A stretch of DNA of 64,000 bases from Pelosinus fermentans (lineage in GTDB: Bacteria > Bacillota > Negativicutes > DSM-13327), in NCBI GenBank assembly GCA_002434245.1, contig DJJR01000031.1:23387-87386 (forward strand). Reading direction: 5' to 3'. Positions 25,186 through 33,988 of this stretch are shown here, one piece after another. Numbering within the stretch: position 1 is the first letter of the stretch; each line of letters begins with the position of its first letter. A program made the position numbers and the translations under genes. The notes under the pieces are model-generated. The model saw only the letters and a program-made list of their open reading frames with translations, was not told where the DNA came from and made no database searches.

Positions 25186-26001
25186 ATGGAGCCAATGGAA
25201 ATATATGCAAATCAATTACGAATCCATATTATCAATATGTTAGCCGCAGCGGGATCTGGGCATCCGGGAGGAGCCTTATCGGCAGCCGATCTTTTAATCT
25301 ACTTATATTTTAAAGAAATGAAAATCGATAGTGAAGACAAAGACAATCCGGATCGAGATCGGTTTATTTTGAGTAAAGGGCATGCAGCTCCAGTACTATA
25401 TGGAACACTTGCTATGAAAGGCTTTTTTAATACGAGTGAATTGACCAACTTGAGAAAGCTGGGAAGTTTTCTACAGGGGCATCCTGATATGCTGAAAGTT
25501 CCTGGCGTAGAAATGTCAACAGGATCCTTGGGTCAAGGTTTTTCCGCATCAGTGGGTGTGGCATTAGGAGGTAAAATCGATGAGAAATCATATCGGATTT
25601 ATACCTTGTTAGGTGATGGAGAGCTTCAAGAAGGAATCGTTTGGGAAGCTGCCATGGCGGCTTCCCATTATAAATTGGATAATCTAGTGGCGATCATTGA
25701 TAATAATGGTTTACAAATTGATGGGACGAATGATGAGGTTATGAAAGTTAATCCATTAAAAGAAAAATGGGAAAGCTTTGGCTGGAATGTGATAGAGATT
25801 GATGGACATTGCTTTACAGATATTGAAAGAGCATTTAAACAGGCAAAGGAAGTAAAAGGAAAGCCAACGGCAATTATTGCGAAAACCAGTAAGGGAAAAG
25901 GTATTTCCTTCATGGAGAATCAAGTAGGCTGGCACGGGGTGGCCCCGTCAGAGGCAGAACGAGCTAAAGCCATTGAAGAATTGGAACGAAATATTCGATA
26001 G
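25186..26001 (+). CDS. Transketolase, N-terminal subunit
   Basis: A 271-residue thiamine-diphosphate-binding half-transketolase. Motifs are GSGHPGGALSAADLLIYLYF, RDRFILSKGHAAPVLYG, TGSLGQGFSASVGVALGG and the ThDP signature LLGDGELQEGIVWEAAM with DNNGLQIDG. It works with the C-terminal subunit encoded 28 bases downstream. It moves two-carbon units between pentose and triose/hexose phosphates, the exit from pentitol catabolism. Confidence 0.94.
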   Translation: MEPMEIYANQLRIHIINMLAAAGSGHPGGALSAADLLIYLYFKEMKIDSEDKDNPDRDRFILSKGHAAPVLYGTLAMKGFFNTSELTNLRKLGSFLQGHPDMLKVPGVEMSTGSLGQGFSASVGVALGGKIDEKSYRIYTLLGDGELQEGIVWEAAMAASHYKLDNLVAIIDNNGLQIDGTNDEVMKVNPLKEKWESFGWNVIEIDGHCFTDIERAFKQAKEVKGKPTAIIAKTSKGKGISFMENQVGWHGVAPSEAERAKAIEELERNIR

Positions 26002-26029
26002 TCGATAATAATACCTAGGGGGAAACAAA

Positions 26030-26962
26030 ATGATTGCTACAAGAGAATCCTATGGAAATATTTTAATTGAATTGGGAAAAGAAAATAAAGATATTGTAGT
26101 CTTGGATGCGGATTTATCCAAATCCACTAAGACAGCAGGATTTGCAAAGCACTTTCCAAAACGCTTTATTAATGCAGGCATCGCCGAGCAGAATTTGATG
26201 GGAATGGCAGCAGGACTCGCCACTACAGGGAAAATTCCTTTTGCCAGTACCTTTGCTGTTTTTGCTACAGGCAGAGCTTTTGAAATCATTAGAAATTCCA
26301 TTTGTTATCCAAAGCTGAATGTGAAAATTGCTGCAACCCATGCAGGAATTACAGTGGGAGAAGATGGAGGTTCCCATCAGTCTATTGAGGATATTGCCAT
26401 TATGAGATCCTTACCTCACATGAAGATTATAGTACCTGCTGATGATGTGGAAACAAGGCAGGCAGTTAGAGCAGCAGCTCATATTGATGGCCCAGTCTAT
26501 CTGCGCTTAGGGCGCTTGGGAGTGCCGCCGATTTTTGATGAAAATCACACGTTTACCTTTGGTAAAGGAAATGTCTTAAAGGATGGTAAGGATATTACCA
26601 TTATTGGTATGGGACTAATGATTAGTAAATGTTTAAAAGCAGCAGAACTTTTAAAACAAGAGGGGATTTCTGCTAGGGTAATTAATATTTCAACAATTAA
26701 GCCCATTGATGAGGAACTGATTATTCAAGCGGCAAAAGAAACAAAGAGAATTCTAACCGTAGAAGAGCACTCTGTTATTGGCGGTCTGGGCAGCGCGGTT
26801 TGCGACGTACTATCAACACATTATCCGGTACCAGTCGTGAAAATCGGCATGAATGATACCTTTGGTGAATCAGGAAAACCAGAAGAGTTATTAACCAAAT
26901 ATGGATTAACCGTTGAAAATATTTATGATATGGCACAAAAGACAGTAAATAACAAAAAGTAA
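26030..26962 (+). CDS. Transketolase, C-terminal subunit
   Basis: A 310-residue partner of the preceding half. It has VVLDADLSKSTKTAGFAKHF, INAGIAEQNLMGMAAGLA, PFASTFAVFATGRAFEIIRN and THAGITVGEDGGSHQSIEDI, the pyrimidine-binding domain of transketolase, then the C-terminal domain with GMGLMISKCLKAAELLKQEG and VEEHSVIGGLGSAV. Splitting transketolase into two genes is common in Firmicutes and archaea. Confidence 0.94.
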   Translation: MIATRESYGNILIELGKENKDIVVLDADLSKSTKTAGFAKHFPKRFINAGIAEQNLMGMAAGLATTGKIPFASTFAVFATGRAFEIIRNSICYPKLNVKIAATHAGITVGEDGGSHQSIEDIAIMRSLPHMKIIVPADDVETRQAVRAAAHIDGPVYLRLGRLGVPPIFDENHTFTFGKGNVLKDGKDITIIGMGLMISKCLKAAELLKQEGISARVINISTIKPIDEELIIQAAKETKRILTVEEHSVIGGLGSAVCDVLSTHYPVPVVKIGMNDTFGESGKPEELLTKYGLTVENIYDMAQKTVNNKK

Positions 26963-26972
26963 ATTAATAAAT

Positions 26973-27054
26973 GAACCACAAAGATGCAAAGGGCTATTTA
27001 TATTTTTGTAGCTCCTTTGTGTGCCGCATTAGCGGCATTGCGTCTTTGTGGTTC
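26973..27054 (+). repeat. Divergent type A-like repeat with inner hairpin
   Basis: Left ACCACAAAGATGCAAAGGG, right CTCCTTTGTGTG and GCGTCTTTGTGGTTC, with an extra small hairpin TGCCGCATTAGCGGCA inside the right half. It lacks the TTTTTCTTA tail. It separates transketolase from the second pfkA. Confidence 0.6.
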
Positions 27055-27119
27055 TAATTATTAGTTTGCTAAGAATGAGCTATCGATTTGGAGCACAGAT
27101 GGAAAAGGAGATTTAATTT

Positions 27120-28079
27120 ATGAAAAAAATAGGAGTGTTAACCAGTGGAGGGGATGCCCCAGGCATGAATGCTGCTATTCGAGCCATTGTGAGAACTGCT
27201 ATATATAATGATCTCAAGGTCGTTGGAATCCAAAGAGGTTATACGGGACTCTTAGATGGTGAGATAAAAGAAATGCACATCGCATCCGTGGGAGATATTA
27301 TTCACAGGGGCGGAACTGTTCTAAAAACCTCAAGATGCGAGAAAATGAGAACAGAGGCTGGTATCAACGAAGCAATTGGTATATTAGAAAAAAATGAAAT
27401 TGATGGATTGATTGTAATTGGTGGAGATGGCTCTTTTCAGGGAGCCAATAAAATTAGCCAAACTGGTATAAAAGTTGTAGGAATTCCAGGTACGATTGAT
27501 AATGATTTAGCATACACCGATTATACAATTGGTTTTGATACGGCAGTCAATACGGTACTTGATTCCATTAGTAAAATAAGAGATACATCCATGTCTCATG
27601 AGAAAGTAACTATTATTGAAGTGATGGGAAGGTGCTGCGGAGATATCGCTCTTTATGCAGGTCTTGCTGGAGGAGCCGAAAGCATCTTAGTTCCAGAAGA
27701 AAAATATGAAGCAGCTAAGATCTGCGAGAAAATGCTGCAGGGAAAAAAACGGGGGAAAGCTCACAGTATTATTATTTTAGCTGAAGGCAGGGAATCGGCT
27801 GTAGAACTGCAAAAAGAGATATTTGCAATTACGGGTATTGAATCGCGGGTTACGGTACTTGGATATTTACAGCGTGGCGGAGTTCCAACGGCTTTTGACC
27901 GAATTTTAGCAAGTAAAATGGGCGCTAAGGCTGTTAATTTATTAATTGAAGGAAAATCCAATTGTGCAATTGGTATAAAAGACAATCGTTTGATTGATAT
28001 TGATATGATGAAGGCACTTAGCGAAACAAAAGTATTTGATCACGAAATGTATAATTTATCTCAAATCTTGTCAATATAA
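27120..28079 (+). CDS. pfkA: ATP-dependent 6-phosphofructokinase (copy 2)
   Basis: A 319-residue PfkA with [53 protein letters not shown] and [14 protein letters not shown]. It is clearly homologous to the 10.9-kb copy but differs at many positions, so it is not a recent duplication. Here it ends the pentitol operon and would pull transketolase/transaldolase products into glycolysis, or act on sedoheptulose-7-phosphate as some PfkA enzymes do. No transaldolase gene is present, which makes that second idea worth noting. Confidence 0.94.
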   Translation: MKKIGVLTSGGDAPGMNAAIRAIVRTAIYNDLKVVGIQRGYTGLLDGEIKEMHIASVGDIIHRGGTVLKTSRCEKMRTEAGINEAIGILEKNEIDGLIVIGGDGSFQGANKISQTGIKVVGIPGTIDNDLAYTDYTIGFDTAVNTVLDSISKIRDTSMSHEKVTIIEVMGRCCGDIALYAGLAGGAESILVPEEKYEAAKICEKMLQGKKRGKAHSIIILAEGRESAVELQKEIFAITGIESRVTVLGYLQRGGVPTAFDRILASKMGAKAVNLLIEGKSNCAIGIKDNRLIDIDMMKALSETKVFDHEMYNLSQILSI

Positions 28080-28098
28080 AAATTCATTTTATAAAATG

Positions 28099-28170
28099 CA
28101 ACAAGAACCAAGGGGCTGCTTGGCCGCGATTTTAAAAAAAATCGTGGCGAGGCAGTCCCTTTATTGTTGC
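28099..28170 (+). terminator. Terminator after the pentitol operon
   Basis: A long stem: AAGGGGCTGC, TTGGCCGCGATTTT pairs with AATCGTGGCGA, GGCAGTCCCTT; outer GCAACAA and TTGTTGC also pair. A TTTATT follows the inner stem. Confidence 0.8.
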
Positions 28171-28198
28171 GTTTAATTCGATGTATCATCAGTACAGC

Positions 28199-28240
28199 AT
28201 CTATACAGAGGTCACAGAGATCCCACAGAGAACGTGGAGA
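28199..28240 (+). repeat. Left-arm fragment of repeat type B
   Basis: ACAGAGGTCACAGAGATCCC and CACAGAGAACG units without a right arm. A remnant inside the 677-base gap between the two PTS operons. Confidence 0.5.
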
Positions 28241-28384
28241 AGTATTTTTTTATTTCGATCATACAATCTTTTTGACTCATGGGAATCATTATATAATGTG
28301 TTTGGGATAGCTGATTAACCATTATATGGGAATTTATATGAATTTCATTAATAATCTAGAAAGTATAAGTTTTTTAGTGAACGG

Positions 28385-28493
28385 TAAACACAGAGGACAC
28401 AGAGATGCATAGAGGAAAATTTAAAATCCTCCTTTGTGTCCTTCGTGTACGCGTAAGCGTCTTTGTATCTTCGTGTTTCAATCGTTTTTCTTA
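28385..28493 (+). repeat. Chimeric A/B interspersed repeat
   Basis: The left arm is type B (AAACACAGAGGACACAGAG) but the right arm is type A (CTTCGTGTACGC, CTTCGTGTTTCAATC) with the standard TCGTTTTTCTTA tail. The two arms therefore pair poorly. It is the only such mixed copy in the window. Confidence 0.7.
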
Positions 28494-28500
28494 TCTACCC

Positions 28501-28566
28501 GTCATTGCGAGCATAGCGAAGCAATCCCCTGCTACTAAGAGATTGCTTCACTCTGTTCGCAATGAC
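28501..28566. repeat. Interspersed hairpin repeat type C, copy 2
   Basis: A 66-base element directly after the A/B chimera. Left arm GTCATTGCGAGCATAGCGAA, right arm GCTTCACTCTGTTCGCAATG. The right arm is the exact complement of the left arm of the 38.2-kb copy, not of its own left arm. Confidence 0.8.
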
Positions 28567-28633
28567 AAAAGAATTGTGCCTGATAAAAATTTCGTATACA
28601 TTTACTGATTTTACTATGATACTATGTGCGAAA

Positions 28634-28653
28634 TTTTCAGAAAAAGGTGAAAA
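28634..28653. promoter_or_regulatory. Candidate activator site for LevR regulator 3
   Basis: An inverted repeat, TTTTCA, eight bases, TGAAAA, 58 bases upstream of the -24 element. It resembles the TTCACAAAAGTGTAA sites upstream of regulator 2. Position and symmetry are the only support. Confidence 0.35.
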
Positions 28654-28711
28654 GTCATTTGAGTACAGAGAAAATGCGGATTGCGGGGATGCGAAAAAAC
28701 ATTTTTTTGTA

Positions 28712-28727
28712 TGGCACGGGACTTGCG
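28712..28727 (+). promoter_or_regulatory. Sigma-54 promoter of the third PTS operon
   Basis: TGGCAC, five bases, TTGCG, with ten bases between GG and GC. It lies 29 bases before the ATG at 28757, so the open frame upstream of that ATG is not part of the gene. Confidence 0.9.
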
Positions 28728-28756
28728 TATTATATAAGCAGAAGAGGGGTTTTGTA

Positions 28757-31633
28757 ATGGATGTAAAGGAAAAAATGCTAAGTATTATAAAAACGGAAAA
28801 TGGAAAAGAACCTTTTACAGATGCAAAATTAGGAAAAATGCTATCTACTACAAGAGAACAAATTACTATTTTGCGCAAAGAATTAGGGATTGGCAATTCA
28901 AGAGAACGGCGTCGACCTCATTTGAAAAAAGCGATGGAAAGAATCATAGCGGAAAATGGAAAGTTGAATATTGCTGAACTTACGAAGAGGCTAATGGAGT
29001 CTGGTTTTGATATATCCAGACATGTAGTAGAAGAATTTTTTAGTGAAGTAAATAGCGGTGAGTTTCAGGTACAAGAGGAGATCCACGTATTGCAAGATCC
29101 TTTTTCAAAGTTGGTGGGTCATGATGGCAGTCTGGAACAAAGTATTACACAATCAAAATCGGCAATTTTATATCCTCCCTTTGGGCTGTCTACGCTGATT
29201 ATCGGGGAAAGCGGCGTTGGGAAAACACAATTTGCTGAATGTATGTATCATTTTGCAAAGCAGCAGCTAATCATAGGCGATAACGTACCTTTTATCGTTT
29301 TTAACTGTGCTGATTACAGCGATAATCCCCAGCTTTTATTGTCGCTATTATATGGCTACAAAAAAGGAGCTTTTACTGGTGCTGATAATGATACGGAGGG
29401 GCTGGTGGAGCATGCCAATAACGGTATTTTATTTTTAGATGAAATACATAGGCTGCCGCCGAAAGGTCAAGAAATTCTTTTCTCAATATTAGACCGGGGG
29501 CAATTCAGAAGATTAGGTGAAACCAGAGACGAAAGAAAAGTAAAAATCATGTTTATTGGTGCTACTACAGAAAATTTGGAATCAAGCCTACTGTTAAGTT
29601 TCAGAAGACGTATACCCATGATCATTACGATTCCGTCTCTGCATGAGCGCGTCTTCGTTGAAAAAGTTGAGATTATCTATGAATTTCTCCAACAGGAATG
29701 CAATCGGATTAATGTGAAAATTTTTGTGCAGTCGAAAGTAATCGAAATTTTAACATTGAAGCGATTTAGCGGTAACATCGGTCAATTAAAAAGTACAATT
29801 CAAGTGGTTTGCGCTAGAGCCTTTATGAAAAATATAGGAAAGGATCAAGACATTATCAGCATCGGATATGAGGATATCTTGGAAACTAACAGTATCCAGC
29901 ATGATTTTATTTTAGAAGATATCAATATATTAGAAATCAGAAATTATATCCAGGATATGTTGTTTATCCCCTTTGTCAAGAATCATGTGAATGTAATAAA
30001 ACGAAATCAAGATGGCGAAAGCCTGCTGCCAGAAGATTTCTATCGACAGATTGAGAAGAAGTATTATGAATTAACCAAACTGCATATCGATTTTTCGGAA
30101 GTAGAGGAAATATTATGGACGTTTATTATCAATAAATTCAGCAATCTTGAACCCAAATCTACGAGTAATCACAAATACTATTCCCTAAATGAATTAGTTA
30201 ATATAGTGGACAAAGATATTATTGATTTAGTAAAAAAAGTAAGGCTGCTATTACTAAATGAGCATATGCATAATGACATTAATGAAAATATCTTTATTTA
30301 CTTAGCCATTCATCTGAATGAAACCATCAAAAGAGTCCGATTGAAACAGCAAATTATAAATATCAATTTAGCAAAAATAAAAAAAGATTTTATTAAAGAA
30401 TATGAAATTGCCATTCAAGTTGCTGCCTGGCTGCAGGAATTGAAGAAGGTAGAAATACCAGAAGATGAAATTGGCTTTATTGCTATGTATATGAAGGCAG
30501 CTCTTCAAAATAAACTGCCTCAAAACAGGGTAGGCGTTATCGTAGTATCACATGGACGTATTGCTACGGAAATTATCAACGTAGTGAGAGCATTGCTGAA
30601 TGTGAATTTTCCCATTGCTATTGATATGCCATTAGATGAAAGTCCGTCCGTAATCTATGAAAAAATTATTGGGATTTCAAGAATTGTGGATGAGGGAAGA
30701 GGGATCTTGTTTTTAGTGGACATGGGTTCCCTTGTGGATATCGGTAAGATGGTTACCGATAAGTTGGCTATACCGACGAAGACTCTTGACCGGGTAGATT
30801 TGCTTACTGTAATAGAAGCGGTGCGCAAGGCATCCATCCCTGAAAATAATTTAACCCAAATCTATTCTAGCTTGGTGAAGACACGCTATAACTATCCTTT
30901 ATTGAGCATAGAAGAAACCAGCAAACCAATGGCGTTAATTGCCTTGTGTCTTACTGGTGAAGGGACAGCCCAGCACATTAGACAGGCGATTGAAAAAAAA
31001 TATGCCAATGTTACCGTGGTGCAAATGGGCATTATGGATGAGCATTTAAAAGATAAGATAAAAGAGCTTCAAGAGAAATATAAAGTATTGGCAATCATCG
31101 GAACCATTAATCCGGAGATTGAAGGAATCAACTTTGTTGTATATGAACCTGGCTTGCTCAATAGTGGTATACGAGAGTTTGAGGTATTTTTAAATGAAGC
31201 AAATGCATGGGTGGATTTTCCAAAAGAAGATTTACTTGTTTTTGAATCTGATAGGTGTTCCCAAAAAGAGTTAATCGAAGTGATGTGCTTATTACTGATT
31301 AATAAAGGCTATGTAAAAAAAGAATTTTTGGAATCTGTCGTGCAGCGTGAAGAGATGTCACCTACCTTTTTGAAAGGGGGAATTGCTGTTCCTCATGGTG
31401 ACTCCCAAATCGTTATGAAATCAGCGATTGTGGTTGCTAAATTAAAAGAGCCTATTCAGTGGGGCAGAGGTTATGTAAATGTTGTATGCTTACCTGCGTT
31501 TAAAATTAATGATAAAAAAATTGTAAAGAGTCTTTTAAAACCCTTTTTGAATCTGGATTTTATAGAGAACTGGAAAGAGATAAGGGATATGAATCAATTT
31601 AAAGAAATGCTTTATGGAAAAATGAAAGAATAA
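28757..31633 (+). CDS. LevR-type sigma-54 activator with C-terminal EIIA domain (regulator 3)
   Basis: The start is ATG 28757, downstream of the sigma-54 promoter and an AGAGGGG site; the frame is open back to 28562 through promoter and repeat DNA. The 958-residue protein has an N-terminal helix-turn-helix, AAA+ with GESGVGKT near 150, GAFTGA near 204 and LFLDEIHRLPPKGQ, a PRD with AIHLNETIKRV, an EIIA-Man-like domain with VVSHGR near 598, a GatB-like segment with ALCLTGEGTA, and a C-terminal fructose/Ntr-type EIIA domain with VPHGDS near 880. It has the same architecture as regulator 2. It should activate its own PTS operon. Confidence 0.9.
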   Translation: MDVKEKMLSIIKTENGKEPFTDAKLGKMLSTTREQITILRKELGIGNSRERRRPHLKKAMERIIAENGKLNIAELTKRLMESGFDISRHVVEEFFSEVNSGEFQVQEEIHVLQDPFSKLVGHDGSLEQSITQSKSAILYPPFGLSTLIIGESGVGKTQFAECMYHFAKQQLIIGDNVPFIVFNCADYSDNPQLLLSLLYGYKKGAFTGADNDTEGLVEHANNGILFLDEIHRLPPKGQEILFSILDRGQFRRLGETRDERKVKIMFIGATTENLESSLLLSFRRRIPMIITIPSLHERVFVEKVEIIYEFLQQECNRINVKIFVQSKVIEILTLKRFSGNIGQLKSTIQVVCARAFMKNIGKDQDIISIGYEDILETNSIQHDFILEDINILEIRNYIQDMLFIPFVKNHVNVIKRNQDGESLLPEDFYRQIEKKYYELTKLHIDFSEVEEILWTFIINKFSNLEPKSTSNHKYYSLNELVNIVDKDIIDLVKKVRLLLLNEHMHNDINENIFIYLAIHLNETIKRVRLKQQIININLAKIKKDFIKEYEIAIQVAAWLQELKKVEIPEDEIGFIAMYMKAALQNKLPQNRVGVIVVSHGRIATEIINVVRALLNVNFPIAIDMPLDESPSVIYEKIIGISRIVDEGRGILFLVDMGSLVDIGKMVTDKLAIPTKTLDRVDLLTVIEAVRKASIPENNLTQIYSSLVKTRYNYPLLSIEETSKPMALIALCLTGEGTAQHIRQAIEKKYANVTVVQMGIMDEHLKDKIKELQEKYKVLAIIGTINPEIEGINFVVYEPGLLNSGIREFEVFLNEANAWVDFPKEDLLVFESDRCSQKELIEVMCLLLINKGYVKKEFLESVVQREEMSPTFLKGGIAVPHGDSQIVMKSAIVVAKLKEPIQWGRGYVNVVCLPAFKINDKKIVKSLLKPFLNLDFIENWKEIRDMNQFKEMLYGKMKE

Positions 31634-31706
31634 GAGGAAAAAGTAGTAAAAAATCTGATTTTTGTAAAAACATATAGATATTTAATTTAAGGAGTGGTTA
31701 TACATT

Positions 31707-32156
31707 ATGCTGGATTTGGATTTAGTTGTATTACATATGGAAGCAGAAACTTCAAATGAGATTATTCAAAACTTAGGAGCCTTGATGCTATCGAAAGGCT
31801 ATGTGAAGGATAGTTATATTGAAGCGGTACTGGAAAGGGAAAGAAATCTTCCTACAGGGCTTCCTATTGGTGATTTTTGCGTAGCGATACCTCATACGGA
31901 TTCGGGTCATGTGAATCAATCGAACATTGCCATAACAACGCTGAAAAAGCCATCTGTATTTCATTCGATGGTAAGCCCAGAAGAAAAATTAAATGTAGAA
32001 GTCGTATTTTTATTAGCTGTGAAAGATCCCAACTTACAAATTCAATTACTGAAGAATCTAATGTCTGTCTTTCAGAATAAAGAGCTGCTGATCAAAGTTC
32101 GTGATGCCAGCTCCAAAGAAGAGATTTCAGAGTTATTAAGTTGCCTTGACCAGTAA
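31707..32156 (+). CDS. PTS galactitol/fructose-type EIIA component (2)
   Basis: A 149-residue protein with AAGGAGTGG before the ATG. CVAIPHTDSGHVNQSNIA holds the phosphorylated His (about residue 62), and FLLAVKDPNLQIQLLKNLM matches type-2 EIIA. It is the paralogue of the EIIA at 18.6 kb. First of the three EII genes in this operon, 73 bases after regulator 3. Confidence 0.92.
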   Translation: MLDLDLVVLHMEAETSNEIIQNLGALMLSKGYVKDSYIEAVLERERNLPTGLPIGDFCVAIPHTDSGHVNQSNIAITTLKKPSVFHSMVSPEEKLNVEVVFLLAVKDPNLQIQLLKNLMSVFQNKELLIKVRDASSKEEISELLSCLDQ

Positions 32157-32200
32157 GCCAAGGCAATGTAATAAAGTAAGAGTTAGAAGGGAGTAATGAA

Positions 32201-32509
32201 ATGAGAAAGTTTAATGTACTATCAGTGTGCGGTTCTGGTACAGTTACTTCATCGATGATCGCTGAGAAGTTAAAGGAAGCAATGGAGGAGCGAGGGATCA
32301 AAATTACGGCGACAGAGGCAAAGCCAACGGAGGCACTACAATTATCCGAAGGTGGTAATTATGATTTTATTACCCATACAAGTCCGCTGCCAAAGGGCAA
32401 TTACCCTGTTCCTACCATTGATGCCGTCGGTTTTCTGACTGGCTTTGGCGAGGATGAATTCTTGGAAGAGGTTATGCGTGTCATCGAAGAAATCGAAAGT
32501 AAATCATGA
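32201..32509 (+). CDS. PTS galactitol-class EIIB component (2)
   Basis: A 102-residue protein starting MRKFNVLSVCGSGTVTSSMI; Cys10 in the P-loop is the phosphorylation site. Its second half, THTSPLPKGNYPVPTIDAVG, matches the GatB fold. It has GAAGGGAG upstream. It transfers phosphate from the preceding EIIA to the substrate bound by EIIC. Confidence 0.93.
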   Translation: MRKFNVLSVCGSGTVTSSMIAEKLKEAMEERGIKITATEAKPTEALQLSEGGNYDFITHTSPLPKGNYPVPTIDAVGFLTGFGEDEFLEEVMRVIEEIESKS

Positions 32510-32538
32510 GATAAATAAAGTTGAAGGGGGAAATCAAT

Positions 32539-33960
32539 GTGTTTTTTGAAACCTTAAAAGAAGTTTTTCAGACCTTTGGATCGCCTGTATTCGTTCCGGT
32601 TATCATTTTTATTATTTCCAAAATATTAAAGGTGAATAATAAAAAAGCTTTCTTCTCTGCCTTATATGCTGGAGTTGGGTTAGAAGGATTTACACTTTTG
32701 CTGAATGCATTTACACCGATTATTACACCCGTAGTCAAGAGCATGGTAGAAAATACGGGGATTCAACTTCCTGTATTTGATGTAGGCTGGCAGGCTACCG
32801 CATTGGTAGCTTACTCTACCGAAGCTGGCATGATTTTCCTAGGAGTTGGATTATTAGTACAGACGGTACTGTTTCTGACCAGATGGACCGATGTATTTCA
32901 GCCTGGTGATTTATGGAATAACTATTCCTACATGGTATGGGGTTCGATGATTTATATGGTAACTAAAAATATGATCCTATCATTAGGATGTATGATTTTA
33001 TTGAATATGTATAGTCTGCTCATCGCAGAGCTAATCGCCAAACGCTGGTCAACCTATTACAAATACCCCAATTGTACCATTATTGCTATGCATAATATTG
33101 AGGCCGCACTGTTCACAGTAGCCTTTGATCCGCTATTAAATGCTTTTGGCTTGAATAAAATTAAATTGAGTCCTGAAGAGCTGCAAAAAAAATTAGGTTT
33201 TTTTGGTGAGCCTGTTTCCCTTGGTTTATTGCTGGGTATTTTCATCGGCATCATGGGGAATTTCAAAGCCTTAGATACATTGGCTGCATGGGGGCAAGTT
33301 GCGACAATGGGGATTGCTACAAGTGCGATCATGGCGATCTTTCCTCGTGTTGCAGGCTTATTTGCCCAAGCCTTTCTGCCAATAACTGATGCTGCTAAGA
33401 AATCCGTTAAGAATGGCAGTAAGTCACGTAAATGGTATCTTGGCGTTAATGATGCTACTGGTTATGGTGAACCTGCGACGTTAATCTCCGGTATCATTCT
33501 CATTCCCATTATGGTCTTTATGGCTCTTGCCTTACCAGGAAATCAGGTATTGCCCGTCGTCGATTTGTTAGCATTGCCTTTCATGGTACAAGGAATTGTA
33601 CCCCTGGTAAACGGCAATATCTTTAAAGTACTGATTACTGGTACCATATGGTTTAGTGCTGGTTTGTATATGTGTACCTATACAGCACCTATGTTTACTG
33701 ATATTTGTGCATCCGTAGGCGTTCATTTACCAGTAGGTGCTTTATTGATTACCAGCTTTAATATCTTAGGAAAACCTTTGATGGGCTTAGTTTTTTTAGC
33801 TTTCCTCAGCCAATCTCCAGTTTTGATTGGTATTGCAGTAGCAGTGTATCTGATCTTGTACGTCTTGTTCAGAAAGAACAAAGAAGCTGTATATGATTAT
33901 TTGGATCAAAATGCTTTAAAAAATACGGCAGAAGAAGCAAAATCAGAAATATCTGCATAA
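32539..33960 (+). CDS. PTS galactitol-class EIIC permease (2)
   Basis: I chose GTG 32539, eight bases after AAGGGGGAA; a TTG at 32521 precedes that site. The 473-residue protein is polytopic, with family phrases YAGVGLEGFTLLLNAF, FFGEPVSLGLLLGIFIG and GVNDATGYGEPATLISG. It is longer than the EIIC at 19.4 kb because of an extra C-terminal segment. The GatC-type substrate site plus AraD/AraM-like enzymes downstream point to a pentitol, perhaps L-arabitol or a stereoisomer. Confidence 0.9.
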   Translation: MFFETLKEVFQTFGSPVFVPVIIFIISKILKVNNKKAFFSALYAGVGLEGFTLLLNAFTPIITPVVKSMVENTGIQLPVFDVGWQATALVAYSTEAGMIFLGVGLLVQTVLFLTRWTDVFQPGDLWNNYSYMVWGSMIYMVTKNMILSLGCMILLNMYSLLIAELIAKRWSTYYKYPNCTIIAMHNIEAALFTVAFDPLLNAFGLNKIKLSPEELQKKLGFFGEPVSLGLLLGIFIGIMGNFKALDTLAAWGQVATMGIATSAIMAIFPRVAGLFAQAFLPITDAAKKSVKNGSKSRKWYLGVNDATGYGEPATLISGIILIPIMVFMALALPGNQVLPVVDLLALPFMVQGIVPLVNGNIFKVLITGTIWFSAGLYMCTYTAPMFTDICASVGVHLPVGALLITSFNILGKPLMGLVFLAFLSQSPVLIGIAVAVYLILYVLFRKNKEAVYDYLDQNALKNTAEEAKSEISA

Positions 33961-33988
33961 AAACATAAAGGCAGAAAGGAGATGCAGG

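Noticed and set aside
28405..28608. 67-residue frame between the PTS operons
   Set aside because: It is built from repeat A/B and C sequence and is not a plausible protein.
28562..28756. N-terminal extension of LevR regulator 3
   Set aside because: The frame is open, but it crosses a type C repeat and the -24/-12 promoter at 28712-28727; the ribosome site and domain start fit ATG 28757.
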